From JALYNX01 sp963780755 (GTDB taxonomy: Bacteria; Actinomycetota; Acidimicrobiia; Spongiisociales; ZC4RG35): 64,000 bases of DNA. Below, piece after piece: positions 16,921-26,756 of this stretch. Made by a program: the position numbers and the translations under genes. The notes beneath the pieces were generated by a model. The model was not told the DNA's origin. It was given only the letters and a program-made list of their open reading frames with translations, and did not search any database. How positions within the stretch are numbered: position 1 is the first letter of the stretch; each line of letters opens with the position of its first letter. The stretch is from NCBI GenBank assembly GCA_963780755.1, contig CAWACX010000002.1, forward strand, positions 496,001 to 560,000. The letters run 5' to 3'.

Positions 16921-18870
16921 TCAGGGAACTGTTGTCGCCGGTGGGGTTGTGGTCGTGGTGGTGGAGGTGGTGGTGGCCGGTGGCTGATAGTCCCCAAGGG
17001 TCACCGACACGACGTCACCAGGGAACACCGTGATCCCCTCTTCGGGGAACTGGTCGACGACCACCCCGTCCTGACTGGGGTCGACGACCGGCTGCAACGT
17101 GTTGGAGACGTTGATCTCGAGACCCAGGTCGGCCAACGCGTTTTCCGCCTGACCCGGCGAGAGGCCGATCAGATCTGGCACCTCGACCGGTTCCGGGCCC
17201 TGGGAGACAACGAGGAGGATGGTGTCGCCGGAGCGCACTTCAGCACCCTGTTCCGGATCGGTCCGGATAACGATTCCCTCGGGGACGGTGTTGGAGAACT
17301 CGTCATTGATCGTGGAGAGCAGGTCGAGGGCCTGCAGCTCGGACACGGCGTCCCGTTCGGTCAGCCCCACCAACTCGGGGACGAGATGGGTCTCGCGCCC
17401 GGTGGAGACCCAGAGATCGATCGCCGACCCCTGGCCGGCCATCATCCCGAACAGTGGCTCCTGTTGGAACACGGTGCCCTCTGCGAAGTCGGCATTGGGC
17501 TCTTCGGTTATCTCGCCGACGACGAACCCGTTGTCCTCGATGATCTGCATTGCGGTCTCCAGGGGCTGGCCGACGAGGGGCGGGACCTGGAACTGTTCGG
17601 TTCCCGATGAGATGAACACTTCTATCAGGGCTCCCACCGGCGCCTCGGTGCCTGCCGCCGGGTTGGAGCGGATCGCGAGGTCGATCGCCACTTCCGCACT
17701 GGGCTCTGGTGTGAACTTCACGGTGAAGTCGTCTTCCTCGAGGCGGGCCCGGGCGTCTTCCCTGGTCATGCCGGCGACATTGGGCACCGGGATCAGCTCG
17801 CCGTCCTCGTTCCCTCCGGTCGCCAGGCGGAACAGGAAGAAGACCAGGATGCCGAGTGCGATCAGGAGGCCGAAAGCGGTGAGGATGAAGGGCATCTGTG
17901 AGGAGGGCTCCTCCTCCACACCCCGGTAGACCTCATCGGGTGGGACCGTTGCCGGGGGGACCTGGGAGGTCATGACCTGAGTGGCGTTCTCCCCGGCAGC
18001 AGCGGCTCCCACCGCGGCGGCAGCGACTACGGCCGGCTCCACTGATTGACCGCGAAGCACGGCTACCAGGTCGGCTCGCATCTCTTCTGCGCTCTGGTAG
18101 CGGCCGGCGGGGTCCTTTCGCATCGCCTTGGAGACCACCGTGTCCAGGGATGCCGGCACGTCGGCGTTGAGTGCCGAGGGAGCGGGGGCTTCGGTGGAGA
18201 CGTGCTGGAAAGCCACCGACATCGGGCTGTCTCCGGTGAACGGTGGCCGTCCGGTGAGCATCTCATAGAGCACCACGCCGAGGGCGTACACGTCGCTTCT
18301 GGCGTCGGCGCTGGCTCCTTGTGCCTGCTCCGGGCTGAAATAGGTGGCAGTGCCGATCACGGCGCCGGTCTTGGTGAGCTCCTGGCTGTCGTCCCAGGCC
18401 CGGGCGATGCCGAAGTCGGTGACCTTCACCGTTCCATCCTTGGCGAGGAGGATGTTGCCGGGTTTGACGTCGCGGTGGACCAACCCCGCCTGGTGGGCAA
18501 CGGACAGGGCGGCGGTCACCTCGGCGGCGATCTCGGTGGCCCGACGGGCCAGCAGCGGGCCCTCGGTCTTGAGGACGTCGCGGAGGGAGCGGCCGTCAAC
18601 CAGTTCCATGACGATGAAATAGGTCCCCTGGGCCTGGCCCCAGTCGTAGATGCCGACGATGTTGGGGTGGCTGAGGTTGGCCGCGGCCTGGGCCTCGCGT
18701 CGGAACCGCTTCACGAATGCCTCGTCAGCCGAGTACTGGGCGTGGAGGACCTTGATCGCCACACGGCGATTGAGCAGCGTGTCCTGGCCCTCATAGACGT
18801 CCGCCATCCCGCCCCGGGCCAGGTGGGACGTGACGTGATAACGCTCGGTCAGCTCAGAAGGGGTGTTCAT
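16921..18870 (-). CDS. pknB: PASTA-domain Ser/Thr protein kinase (PknB-like)
   Basis: This 649-residue membrane kinase senses peptidoglycan fragments and phosphorylates cell-wall and division proteins. The kinase domain has the glycine loop LARGGMADVYEG, the lysine in VAIKVL, the catalytic HRDVKPGN, the DFG motif and the activation loop GAVIGTATYFSPEQ. After an Ala-rich linker, one membrane helix (MPFILTAFGLLIALGILVFF) leads to four extracellular PASTA repeats: VPNVAGMTREDA, VPPLVGQPLETA, VPELVGLTERDA and VPDLIGLSPGQA. A Thr/Pro-rich tail ends the protein. I chose the ATG at 18870 because the kinase fold starts nine residues later. Last gene of the fhaA-pknB cluster. Confidence 0.95.
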   Translation of the reverse strand: MNTPSELTERYHVTSHLARGGMADVYEGQDTLLNRRVAIKVLHAQYSADEAFVKRFRREAQAAANLSHPNIVGIYDWGQAQGTYFIVMELVDGRSLRDVLKTEGPLLARRATEIAAEVTAALSVAHQAGLVHRDVKPGNILLAKDGTVKVTDFGIARAWDDSQELTKTGAVIGTATYFSPEQAQGASADARSDVYALGVVLYEMLTGRPPFTGDSPMSVAFQHVSTEAPAPSALNADVPASLDTVVSKAMRKDPAGRYQSAEEMRADLVAVLRGQSVEPAVVAAAAVGAAAAGENATQVMTSQVPPATVPPDEVYRGVEEEPSSQMPFILTAFGLLIALGILVFFLFRLATGGNEDGELIPVPNVAGMTREDARARLEEDDFTVKFTPEPSAEVAIDLAIRSNPAAGTEAPVGALIEVFISSGTEQFQVPPLVGQPLETAMQIIEDNGFVVGEITEEPNADFAEGTVFQQEPLFGMMAGQGSAIDLWVSTGRETHLVPELVGLTERDAVSELQALDLLSTINDEFSNTVPEGIVIRTDPEQGAEVRSGDTILLVVSQGPEPVEVPDLIGLSPGQAENALADLGLEINVSNTLQPVVDPSQDGVVVDQFPEEGITVFPGDVVSVTLGDYQPPATTTSTTTTTTPPATTVP

Positions 18871-18907
18871 GGAAGGCGGTGAATTGTAGGAACGACCCGG
18901 ATCCAAC

Positions 18908-20365
18908 TCATTGGCTTCTCGTCAGCCACTCCGCGATGAGGTCCGCTGCGATCGGGGCCGCCACAGACCCACCGGTCGCCGACTCGCCGACATCTCCACC
19001 ACCGGCGATGAGGACGGCAATCGCAATCGATGGATCCTCGACCGGCGCATAACCGATGAACCAGGCATGGGGGCCGTCACCGGCGCCCTCTGCGGTGCCG
19101 GTCTTGCCGGCAACTCTGACACCGGGGACCGCAGCCAGCCGACCGGTGCCCTCGGTGACCACCCGTTCCATCATCTGGGCCAGGACCGATGCGGTGGCTG
19201 GGGCCATTGCCCTGCCCAGGGCAGTCGGTTCGGTCTCTTCCACGCTGTTCCCGTCGGCGTCGAAGACCCGATTGACCAGATAAGGCGAAGGCACCACTCC
19301 CTGGTTGGCAACGGCCGCAGCGACCATCGCCATATGCAACGGTGTTGCCCGGACATCGCGTTCCCCGATCCCGCTCTGGGCGAGGGCTGCCGGGTCGTCG
19401 ACGAGGTCTTCGACCGGATAGGTGGCCTCGGGCACCGTCCAGGGGAAGGTGAGCTCGGTGTTGAACCCGAGCGCTTCGGCGGTGATCCCGATGTCCTCTG
19501 CTCCGAGTCGCACCGACAGGTCGGCGAAAACCGTGTTGCAGGAGCGAACGAAGGCCATCAGCAAGGTCACCGAGACCCCGTCGTTGCATACCTCGCCGTC
19601 GAAATTGGAGATGGTCGCCGTGGATCCCTCCAGTTGGTACTCGAGGGGATCCGGGAACTCGGTGCCCGGGTCGGCGGCGCCGGTGTCGAGGGCGGTGGCG
19701 GTGACGACGGTCTTGAACGTCGACCCTGGCGCGAAGAGCTCCTTGGTCGCCCGGTCGCTGAGCGGGCTGGACGGATCGGCGAGAAGGGCGTCCCACACCG
19801 CGGCGGCGTCGTCGCCGAGCAGCGATTCGGGGTCGAACGACGGAGACGAGGCGGCGGCGAGGATGGCACCGGTCTTGGGATCGATGGCGACCACGGCGCC
19901 GGTCTGCCCTGAAAGCGCCTCGAACGCAGCGTGTTGTAGCGGGCCATCCACCGTCATCTCGACGCTATGCGGACGGAGGTCACGGCCGAGGATCACCGAG
20001 ATCAGGTCACTGATCGTCAGGTCGCGCTTGGACCGGAGCACCGAGGCGTAGGCCTCCTCCAGCCCGGAGTCGCCGACGATGAAGGAGTTGTAACCCACGA
20101 TGTGGGCGAAGGCCTCACCCTCGGGATAGGTGCGAACGAACGACCGCGGGTCATCAGGGTCGGTCACCGATTCGGCGACCACCATTCCGTCAGCGGTGAC
20201 GATCAGGCCACGCTCCTTGCCACGCTCGGAGAGGGCGGGTCGGGCATTGCGGGGGTCGGCCTTGAGGGCATCGGCCCGCACCACCTGGAACCAGGTGACC
20301 GCCAGGAGCAACACGAAGAAGGAGGCGAAGACTCCAATCGAAAGCCGACGCACCGGGCCGTTCAC
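18908..20365 (-). CDS. pbpA: Penicillin-binding protein PbpA (transpeptidase)
   Basis: The 485-residue class B PBP cross-links peptidoglycan in partnership with the SEDS polymerase encoded just upstream. It has an N-terminal signal anchor (LSIGVFASFFVLLLAVTW). The transpeptidase motifs are GSTFKTVV (SxxK), RSCNTV (SxN) and AGKTGTAEG (KTG). The GTG start at 20365 overlaps the rodA stop (GTGA), so production is coupled. Length and order match mycobacterial PbpA. Confidence 0.95.
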   Translation of the reverse strand: MNGPVRRLSIGVFASFFVLLLAVTWFQVVRADALKADPRNARPALSERGKERGLIVTADGMVVAESVTDPDDPRSFVRTYPEGEAFAHIVGYNSFIVGDSGLEEAYASVLRSKRDLTISDLISVILGRDLRPHSVEMTVDGPLQHAAFEALSGQTGAVVAIDPKTGAILAAASSPSFDPESLLGDDAAAVWDALLADPSSPLSDRATKELFAPGSTFKTVVTATALDTGAADPGTEFPDPLEYQLEGSTATISNFDGEVCNDGVSVTLLMAFVRSCNTVFADLSVRLGAEDIGITAEALGFNTELTFPWTVPEATYPVEDLVDDPAALAQSGIGERDVRATPLHMAMVAAAVANQGVVPSPYLVNRVFDADGNSVEETEPTALGRAMAPATASVLAQMMERVVTEGTGRLAAVPGVRVAGKTGTAEGAGDGPHAWFIGYAPVEDPSIAIAVLIAGGGDVGESATGGSVAAPIAADLIAEWLTRSQ

Positions 20366-21657
20366 GCCGCCTCCTCGTGGCTGATGCGGAGCAGGAGGGC
20401 AACCAGGATCAGGTTGCCCACCAGGGCCGACCCTCCGTAAGACATGAAGGGCAGGGTGATTCCGGTCAGGGGAACGATGCGAAGCACCCCGCCGATGATG
20501 AGAAAGGTCTGCACCGCGAAGACCAGGGTGAGCCCGGCGGCGAGCAACTTGCGGAAGGTGTCCCGGCTGCGGAACGAGATCCCGATGCCGACCGCGACCA
20601 CCAGGGCGAACAGGGCAATCACCGACACGGTCCCCGCGAACCCCAGCTCCTCACCGACCGCGGCGAAGATGAAGTCGGTGGTGGCGTTGGGTATCAGGTC
20701 GGGCCGTCCCAGGCCGGGACCGGCTCCGGACAGGCTCCCGGTGCCGAGCGCGAACAACCCCTGCACGATCTGGTAGCCCTCGTCCTCGTAGTGCTGGAAG
20801 GGGGCCAGCCAGGCGATGACTCTTCTCTGGACGTGGTCGAAGGCGTAGTACGAGGCGACCCCGGCAAACAGGGCCAGCACCCCACCTGTCACCAGATAGC
20901 CAGTGGTCCCGGTCGCGGCATACAGGAGCAGCACGAAGCCGACAAACAACAAGAGGGAGGCCCCGAGGTCCCGCTGGGAGATGAGGATGACGACGCTGAT
21001 GCCCCAGGTCACCAGGATCGGGATCAGCTGGCGGGGCTCCGGGAACCGGATCGGGCCTAGATGCCGTCGCGCCTCGCGCAAGGCGCGTTGGTGGTCCGAG
21101 AGATATGCCGCCATGTAGGCGACCAGTCCCAGCTTGGCCAGCTCGGCCGGTTGGAATTGCAACGTGGTGAACTCGAGATCGAGGACGATCCACAGCCTGG
21201 ACCCGTTGACGGTGAGGCCCTTCAACGGGAACCCCCAATCGGTGGGGAGATTGGGGAGCATGAGCAGGATCAGCGAGAAGAGGAGGATGATGTTCCGATA
21301 CCGTCGGAGCACCACGGTCCCTGTCCTGGCGAGGAGGGCGAGGACCGCGACAGCGGCTCCGGCCGCAATCAACATCCACCACCGTTGCAGTCCGGCCTTG
21401 ACCGGGTCCAAGCGGTAGATCTCGATGAACCCGAGGCCGGTCAGGGCGGCGACCGGCGCCAGCAGGAGCGGGGTTGCCTGGGGCGCCCATGCCCGCACGC
21501 CGAGGTGAATGCCGCCGAACGCGATGAGGAAGACGAGGAAGGTCAGCGCCACCTGTGCATCGACGTTCTGCTCCCGGGCGAAATTCACCAGAGAGACCCC
21601 GAACCCGGCGAGAACTGCGGCCGCCAGAATGGTCGCGCCCTCGGTGTTGCGTGTCAT
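20362..21657 (-). CDS. rodA: SEDS peptidoglycan polymerase RodA/FtsW family
   Basis: The 431-residue protein has about ten to twelve membrane helices and the SEDS family text QPAELAKLGLV, WGISVVILISQRDLGASLLL and NATTDFIFAAVGEELGFAG. It ends FMSYGGSALVGNLILVALLL, the family C-terminal signature. It polymerises glycan strands from lipid II. ATG start at 21657. It is coupled to pbpA by overlap, and lies four bases after pstP. Position in the cluster suggests RodA rather than FtsW. Confidence 0.95.
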   Translation of the reverse strand: MTRNTEGATILAAAVLAGFGVSLVNFAREQNVDAQVALTFLVFLIAFGGIHLGVRAWAPQATPLLLAPVAALTGLGFIEIYRLDPVKAGLQRWWMLIAAGAAVAVLALLARTGTVVLRRYRNIILLFSLILLMLPNLPTDWGFPLKGLTVNGSRLWIVLDLEFTTLQFQPAELAKLGLVAYMAAYLSDHQRALREARRHLGPIRFPEPRQLIPILVTWGISVVILISQRDLGASLLLFVGFVLLLYAATGTTGYLVTGGVLALFAGVASYYAFDHVQRRVIAWLAPFQHYEDEGYQIVQGLFALGTGSLSGAGPGLGRPDLIPNATTDFIFAAVGEELGFAGTVSVIALFALVVAVGIGISFRSRDTFRKLLAAGLTLVFAVQTFLIIGGVLRIVPLTGITLPFMSYGGSALVGNLILVALLLRISHEEAA

Positions 21658-21661
21658 TCGA

Positions 21662-22369
21662 TCAGTCGAGGACGTCCACGAGGATCACGCTTATGTTGTC
21701 ATTGCCCCCGGCTTGATTCGCGGCTTCGATCAGGCTCCAAAGGGCCTCGTCGGCCGATTCGATCTCGAGCTTCTTCGCGATCTCGTCATCGCTGAGCATC
21801 AGGGTGAGTCCATCGGAGCACAGGACTACCCGGTCCCCGGGCTCGAGGTAGACCTCGATCTCGTCGACGTTGACGAACCTGGTCAGGCCCAGGCAGCGGG
21901 TGAGCATGTGACTGTGGGGATGATCGGCGGCCTCCTCGGGGGTGAGGGTCCCGGCTGCGACGTACTCGGCGACAACGGTGTGGTCGTCGGTGAGCTGGCG
22001 GAGGCTCCCGTCGCGAAACAGGTAGGCGCGGCTGTCACCGATGTGCCCGAACTGAGCAACGCCCTCGGGGGCGAGCATCACCAGGGTCAAGGTGGTGGCC
22101 ATCCCGTCGAGGTCGGGCTGACGGGCAACCTCCTCCCTAATGGTCCGGTTGGCCGCCGCTACCCGGTCGGCGGGGGAGAGGTCGGCGGAGGCGGCGGTGT
22201 TCACCGCCAGCCGGGAGGCCACCTCGCCGGCGATATGGCCCCCCATCCCGTCAGCGACCATGAGAACGGCAGGGCCAGCCGACTCCCCCGAGCTCTCGGG
22301 GTAGATGGTGTCCTCGTTGTTCTTGCGCACCATGCCCTGATGGCTGGCGGCGGCCCAGATGTACTTCAC
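21662..22369 (-). CDS. pstP: PP2C-type Ser/Thr protein phosphatase (PstP-like)
   Basis: This 235-residue phosphatase reverses phosphorylation by PknB-type kinases. PP2C metal-binding motifs are visible: VADGMGGHIAGEVAS near residues 38-52, GHIGDSRAYLF, CSDGLTLMLSD and GGNDNISVILVDV at the end. There is no membrane helix, whereas the mycobacterial PstP has one, so this may be a soluble version. The ATG start overlaps the fhaB stop by four bases. Confidence 0.93.
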   Translation of the reverse strand: MKYIWAAASHQGMVRKNNEDTIYPESSGESAGPAVLMVADGMGGHIAGEVASRLAVNTAASADLSPADRVAAANRTIREEVARQPDLDGMATTLTLVMLAPEGVAQFGHIGDSRAYLFRDGSLRQLTDDHTVVAEYVAAGTLTPEEAADHPHSHMLTRCLGLTRFVNVDEIEVYLEPGDRVVLCSDGLTLMLSDDEIAKKLEIESADEALWSLIEAANQAGGNDNISVILVDVLD

Positions 22370-22776
22370 CGAACCTCCATCACCGTCTTGCCGACCTGGA
22401 TCGTGTCTCCCCTTCTCATGGTCGTAGGGGCCGTGATCCGGCGGCCGTTGACATAGGTCCCGTTGGTGCTCCCCAGGTCGTGGAGTACCAGCCCGTTATC
22501 CGATGCCACCAGCCGCATATGGAACTCGGAAGCGTACGGATCGTCGAGGAGTACGTCGGCCTCGGAGGACCGGCCGAGGACCGTCACATCCCGCACGTCC
22601 AATTCCAGTCCTTGTTGCGTCTCGGAGCGCACGACCACGACCTTGGTTCCCTCCCGACGCCGGCGTCGCAGCGAGATCCCGAGGTGAGAGCCTATGGCCC
22701 GCGCCACCTGCCAGACGAACAGGTAGACCAGGCCGAGAAAGATGATTCGGAGGAGGGCAAGGATCAGATCGGGCAT
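22366..22776 (-). CDS. fhaB: FHA-domain protein FhaB (FipA-like)
   Basis: The 136-residue protein has an N-terminal membrane helix (LILALLRIIFLGLVYLFVWQ), a basic linker and a C-terminal FHA domain. The FHA signature is GRSSEADVLLDDPYASEFH and DLGSTNGTYVNGRRI. FHA domains bind phosphothreonine, so it is a likely partner of PknB. Gene order with fhaA and pstP is the actinobacterial standard. It is three bases after fhaA. Confidence 0.92.
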   Translation of the reverse strand: MPDLILALLRIIFLGLVYLFVWQVARAIGSHLGISLRRRRREGTKVVVVRSETQQGLELDVRDVTVLGRSSEADVLLDDPYASEFHMRLVASDNGLVLHDLGSTNGTYVNGRRITAPTTMRRGDTIQVGKTVMEVR

Positions 22777-22779
22777 GGC

Positions 22780-23430
22780 TCAGGGCTCACGAATCCGGAA
22801 CCGGTGGCTGCCCAGGAAGATGCTCGCACCCTTTTCCACCTGACGCCCCGTCCCTCCGACGGGGGACCCGTCGAGTTTGGTCCCGTTGGCCGAGCCCAGG
22901 TCCTTGATCCAGGTCAATCCCTCCGCTCTCCAGATCAGTGCGTGGCGTCTGCTCACGTCGTCGTACGGCAGCACCACGTCGGCCTCACTGGAACGGCCGA
23001 TCACGGCCCGGTTGTGCCCGATCTCGAATCCAACGTCCCCCGCGACGAGGCGGGCCCAAGGAGGGATCTGGCCAGGGACCACAGAAGGGACGCAGGTGAA
23101 CTGGCCTGTCGACACCCTGGGCGAAGTCTGGATGAGGACGGTCGCCGGCCCTTCGAGCCGTAGGCCCGCCTCGGCGGCATGCTCCGACAGGGCGGTCTCG
23201 AGCCGACGCTGGAGACGGGTCGGGTCGACGTCGAGATCTGCAGGGTTGACGGTGAGCACGAATTGGTTGGAGGTGGCAGGGCCTGTCGGGTGCTGATAGC
23301 TGGTGAGATCGGCCTCCCGGGCTATCCGACCTGCCATCTCCGATGGGTGGATGCGGCCCGAAAACACGCGACCGGTGGCGCCTTCGAAAAGGCGCTCGAG
23401 GCGGCGTTCGAGGCTCCTGGCAAGGCTCAC
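22780..23430 (-). CDS. fhaA: FHA-domain protein FhaA with DUF3662
   Basis: The 216-residue protein begins with the DUF3662 domain (LERRLERLFEGATGRVFSG, IHPSEMAGRIAREAD). It ends with an FHA domain (GRSSEADVVLPYDDVSRRH, DLGSANGTKLDGSPV). FhaA in mycobacteria binds phosphorylated MviN and controls peptidoglycan synthesis. The linker here is shorter than in the mycobacterial protein. It is the first gene of the six-gene minus-strand cluster. A tRNA-Leu lies divergently just upstream. Confidence 0.93.
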   Translation of the reverse strand: MSLARSLERRLERLFEGATGRVFSGRIHPSEMAGRIAREADLTSYQHPTGPATSNQFVLTVNPADLDVDPTRLQRRLETALSEHAAEAGLRLEGPATVLIQTSPRVSTGQFTCVPSVVPGQIPPWARLVAGDVGFEIGHNRAVIGRSSEADVVLPYDDVSRRHALIWRAEGLTWIKDLGSANGTKLDGSPVGGTGRQVEKGASIFLGSHRFRIREP

Positions 23431-23515
23431 GCGACGGAAGGTTACGGCCAGTCGGGGACATGGAGGCCGACTACCGGAAGCAATGCTGCAGGGTTACCCT
23501 TTTCCCGACAGTTGC

Positions 23516-23602
<87 letters not shown>

Positions 23603-23687
23603 AGGATCAAGGTTCTCGCAACTGATCCCCTCCGCGCACGCGGAGGCCGTAGAAGGGCTTCGATGTTTCCGGAAATCTCACGCCGCG

Positions 23688-24684
23688 ATGCTTGACACCC
23701 CTCGCCCCAAGCGACGGGTCGCCACGCGGTTTATCTGGCCACTGGTCATCACCATCGCGGCGATCACCGCCATAGCCCTTTCCGGCTCGGGTAACGACGC
23801 CTCGCGCAGAGCTCGACTATCTCGACGCGGTCCAGGAGAACACCATGGCCATCTCGTCCAAGGGAGTGGCACTGAGCGATGTGGCATCCCGGCTCTCGAC
23901 GATCGACAGGACCGAGCTGGTGACCGTCATCGATGGCCTGCGCGCCGATATCGCCGCCGGCCTCGAGCTTGCCGAGCAGGCTCCGCCTTCAGCGACGCTC
24001 TTCGCGGTGAATGCCCTCCACCGTCAGGCACTGCAGGCGTGGGAGGCCGGCATAGGTGGTTTCGGTTCAGGGCTGCTCGCCGCCGCGGACGACCCCACCA
24101 GCACCGTCGTGGTGGACAACATCGCCAACGCACTGGGCGAGCTCAGGGCAGGCGACCGCCTCTATCAGGACCTGATCGCCGAATTGGAGCGGGAGGAGGT
24201 CCCCGACCCGGCAGCGCCGATGCCTGAGGTCGTTCTCATGCCGACCATAGGAGGCCTGACCAGCCTGGCTCAGGCCTACGTTCTCGCAGCCCGCTCACCA
24301 GACAGCACTCTGGCGCTACGCCCCGGGCTCGCCTTGGTCCAGGTGGCTTCCGATCCCGAGTGGGAAGTGAGCCCCGAGGACGTCGTGATCGTGCCCAACA
24401 CAGAGGCGGTGACCTTCAATGTGGTGGTCTCCAACCTGGGGAACGTGATCAGCCCGCCGGTGAGCCTCAACTTCGAGATCACCAGCGAGGAGGAGGACCC
24501 GATCATCCTGGAGCAGCCGGTGCCAGCGCTCGAGTCGCAGCAGCAGACCACGATCACCTTTCCCGACGTGACGGTCAGCAGCGGCACCACCTACGCGACG
24601 ACCTTCACCCTGGTTGGGGTACAGACCGATGTGAATGCCGATGACAACGTGCTCGCCGTCTCGTTCATGGTGAGCGAGGGCTGA
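23688..24684 (+). CDS. Secreted or membrane-anchored hypothetical protein (one frame break)
   Basis: I do not recognise the family. The start MLDTPRPKRRVATRFIWPLV leads into a hydrophobic signal anchor. The frame then changes near 23795-23812, and the protein continues ELDYLDAVQENTMAISSKGV. A helical region with regular Leu/Ala spacing follows. The C-terminal third (about residues 235-330) is beta-rich: VTFNVVVSNLGNVISPPVSL and TTYATTFTLVGVQTDVNADD. This resembles CARDB-like immunoglobulin-type domains. One extra base restores 331 residues. It lies between tRNA-Leu and serS. Confidence 0.6.
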
Positions 24685-24721
24685 GGCCGATCGACGGTCG
24701 CCCGGTACCATCCGCCGGCCC

Positions 24722-25969
24722 ATGATCGATCAGAGGCTGCTCCGAGACGACCCCGACGCCATACGGGCCTCGTTGCGCCGCAGAGGGATGGAGATCGACC
24801 TCGACAGGCTGATCGAGCTCGAAGCAACCGCGAGGGCCCGCCGCCAGGAGGCTGAGGAGCTGCGAGCCAGGCAGCGCGAGGCGGGCAGGCACATTGCATC
24901 TCTGTCCGGTGGGGACAAGGAGGCAGCCATCGCAGAGGTCGCAGAGCTTGCCGCCGCGGTGAAGGAAGCCTCTAGCGAGGCAGACCGACTTGGATCCGAG
25001 CTCGACCGTGAGATTCTGGAAGTTCCCAACCTGGTCGCTCCCGACGCTGCCGACGGGAGGACCGACGCCGACAATGTCGAGATAAAGCGCGTTGGGGACA
25101 CCCGGACCGAGGGGACCGACCATGCCACTCTCGGCGAGAGCCTCGACATCATCGACACAGCAAGGGGGGCCAAGGTCTCGGGGAGCCGCTTCGGCTACCT
25201 GAAGGGCAAGGGCGCACTCCTCGAGCTGTCCCTGGTGCGGTGGACCATGGACCGGCTCGTCGAATCCGGGTTCACCCCGATGATCCCTCCGGTCCTGGTC
25301 CGCGAAGAGGCCCTCGAGGGAACGGGGTTCTTTCCCGAGGCCAGGGAACAGGTCTATGAGATCCCCAAAGACGAGCTGTTCCTGGTCGGCACCTCCGAGG
25401 TGCCTTTGGCGGCCTACCACGGTGACGAGATCCTCGAGCAGGAGAGCCTTCCCCTTCGATATGCCGGCTTCTCGACCTGTTTCCGTCGCGAGGCAGGGAC
25501 CTATGGCAAGGACACGGCTGGAATATTCCGGGTCCACCAGTTCGACAAGGTGGAGATGTTCGTGTTCACCGACCCGGAGCAGTCGGCCGAGGAGCATGAC
25601 CGGCTCCTTGAAGTCGAGGAGAGCCTGGTCCAGGAGCTCGAGATCCCGTACCGGGTGGTCAATGTCGCAGCAGGGGATCTCGGGGCCTCGGCGGCCAAGA
25701 AGTTCGACATCGAGGCCTGGTTCCCGGGTGAGCAGGCCTATCGGGAGGTCACGTCCTGCTCCAACACCACCGACTATCAGGCACGCCGTCTCAAGGTGCG
25801 GGTTCGGGGAGAAGGCGGGAACCGGGTGGTACACACCCTGAACGGGACGGCATGTGCTGTCGGGCGGACCATCCTCGCCATACTCGAGAACCACCAGCAA
25901 CCTGATGGTTCGGTGGCGATCCCCGATGCCCTCCGCCGCTACACGGGGTTCGACCTGATCGAGCCGTGA
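24722..25969 (+). CDS. serS: Seryl-tRNA synthetase
   Basis: The intact 415-residue class II synthetase charges tRNA-Ser. An N-terminal coiled-coil arm (about residues 27-100) is followed by the catalytic core. Motif 2 is FRREAGTYGKDTAGIFRVHQ, and TSEVPLAAYH lines the active site. SNTTDYQARRLKVR and the motif 3 region NGTACAVGRTILAILE close the fold. ATG start at 24722. Four tRNA-Ser genes lie within the next 16 kb. The stop overlaps the next start (GTGA). Confidence 0.97.
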   Translation: MIDQRLLRDDPDAIRASLRRRGMEIDLDRLIELEATARARRQEAEELRARQREAGRHIASLSGGDKEAAIAEVAELAAAVKEASSEADRLGSELDREILEVPNLVAPDAADGRTDADNVEIKRVGDTRTEGTDHATLGESLDIIDTARGAKVSGSRFGYLKGKGALLELSLVRWTMDRLVESGFTPMIPPVLVREEALEGTGFFPEAREQVYEIPKDELFLVGTSEVPLAAYHGDEILEQESLPLRYAGFSTCFRREAGTYGKDTAGIFRVHQFDKVEMFVFTDPEQSAEEHDRLLEVEESLVQELEIPYRVVNVAAGDLGASAAKKFDIEAWFPGEQAYREVTSCSNTTDYQARRLKVRVRGEGGNRVVHTLNGTACAVGRTILAILENHQQPDGSVAIPDALRRYTGFDLIEP

Positions 25970-26598
25970 GCGAGGTTTCCGACCCGATCTTCGCCCGGAT
26001 CGCCGCCCGCTACGACAGGATCAACAGGATCCTCTCGATGGGCCAGGAGAGGGAGTGGCGGCGCCGCGGAGTGAGGATGCTGGCATCCGGGCGGGCCCTC
26101 GACCTGGGCTGCGGGACCGGAGACACCGACTTCGAGGGGCGCCGGGTGGTGGGGCTTGACCCTGTGGTCGAGATGCTGGCCCTGAGCGAGGCGGCTGAGC
26201 GAGTGGCGGGCATCGGTGAGCGTTTGCCGTTCACTGACTCCAGCTTCGACGGGGTGTTCAGCGGGTTCGTGTTCCGCAATCTGACCTCGGTCGATGAGAC
26301 TCTCCGCGAAGTGGGCCGAGTCCTTCGCCCCGGGTCTGCGGCGGTGGTGGTCGACCTCTCGCGGCCCCGGAATACTTTGCTCAGGCTCCTGCACCGCATG
26401 GGGACCGCGGTGGTTCTCCCGCTTGTGGGGCTGTTGTTCGCCGGCGCCCCCCGGGAGTACTGGTACCTGCATCGCTCGCTCGACTCGCTGCCCCCGCCGG
26501 AGAAGTTGTTCGCCGGCAGGGACTTGATCGTGGAAGAGGTGTGGAGGATGGGGGTCTTCGGCTTCGTGTACGGAGTGAGGCTCCGCAAACCCGCCTAG
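25966..26598 (+). CDS. UbiE/MenG-like SAM-dependent methyltransferase
   Basis: The 210-residue protein starts at GTG 25966, overlapping the serS stop. It begins FARIAARYDRINRILSMGQE, typical of UbiE/MenG demethylmenaquinone methyltransferases. It also has the SAM motif LDLGCGTGDTD and RVLRPGSAAVVVDLSRP. LPFTDSSFDGVFSGFVFRN matches the family middle motif. The gap between motif I and the acidic VVGLDP strand is shorter than usual, so one helix may be reduced. Menaquinone synthesis is the likely role. No other men gene is nearby. Confidence 0.75.
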   Translation: MSEVSDPIFARIAARYDRINRILSMGQEREWRRRGVRMLASGRALDLGCGTGDTDFEGRRVVGLDPVVEMLALSEAAERVAGIGERLPFTDSSFDGVFSGFVFRNLTSVDETLREVGRVLRPGSAAVVVDLSRPRNTLLRLLHRMGTAVVLPLVGLLFAGAPREYWYLHRSLDSLPPPEKLFAGRDLIVEEVWRMGVFGFVYGVRLRKPA

Positions 26599-26644
26599 CG
26601 GGAGCGGCAGCCCCTGCCCACCGGCGTTGTTGAGAGCGATGCCC

Positions 26645-26701
26645 CCTCCCCGGCTTCGCCGGTACTCCCCCCAACGATCACTTCGTTCACTGGGGGGAGA
26701 A
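26645..26701. repeat. 57-bp palindromic (REP-like) repeat, copy 2
   Basis: This copy matches 16274-16330 at 53 of 57 positions. It has dyads CCGGCTTCGCCGG and CTCCCCCCA with TGGGGGGAG around ACTTCGTT. Here it lies between the methyltransferase gene and the SRP RNA gene, and could act as a terminator for either strand. Confidence 0.7.
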
Positions 26702-26756
26702 ATTGATCGTGCCCCCGCCTTCGGAGTGGTGCGACACCGTCGACGACGGCCGCCGG

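Noticed and set aside
18046..20440. Plus-strand frames opposite pknB and pbpA.
   Set aside because: Low-complexity Gly/Arg/His-rich translations mirror the kinase and PBP codons. No independent signals were found.
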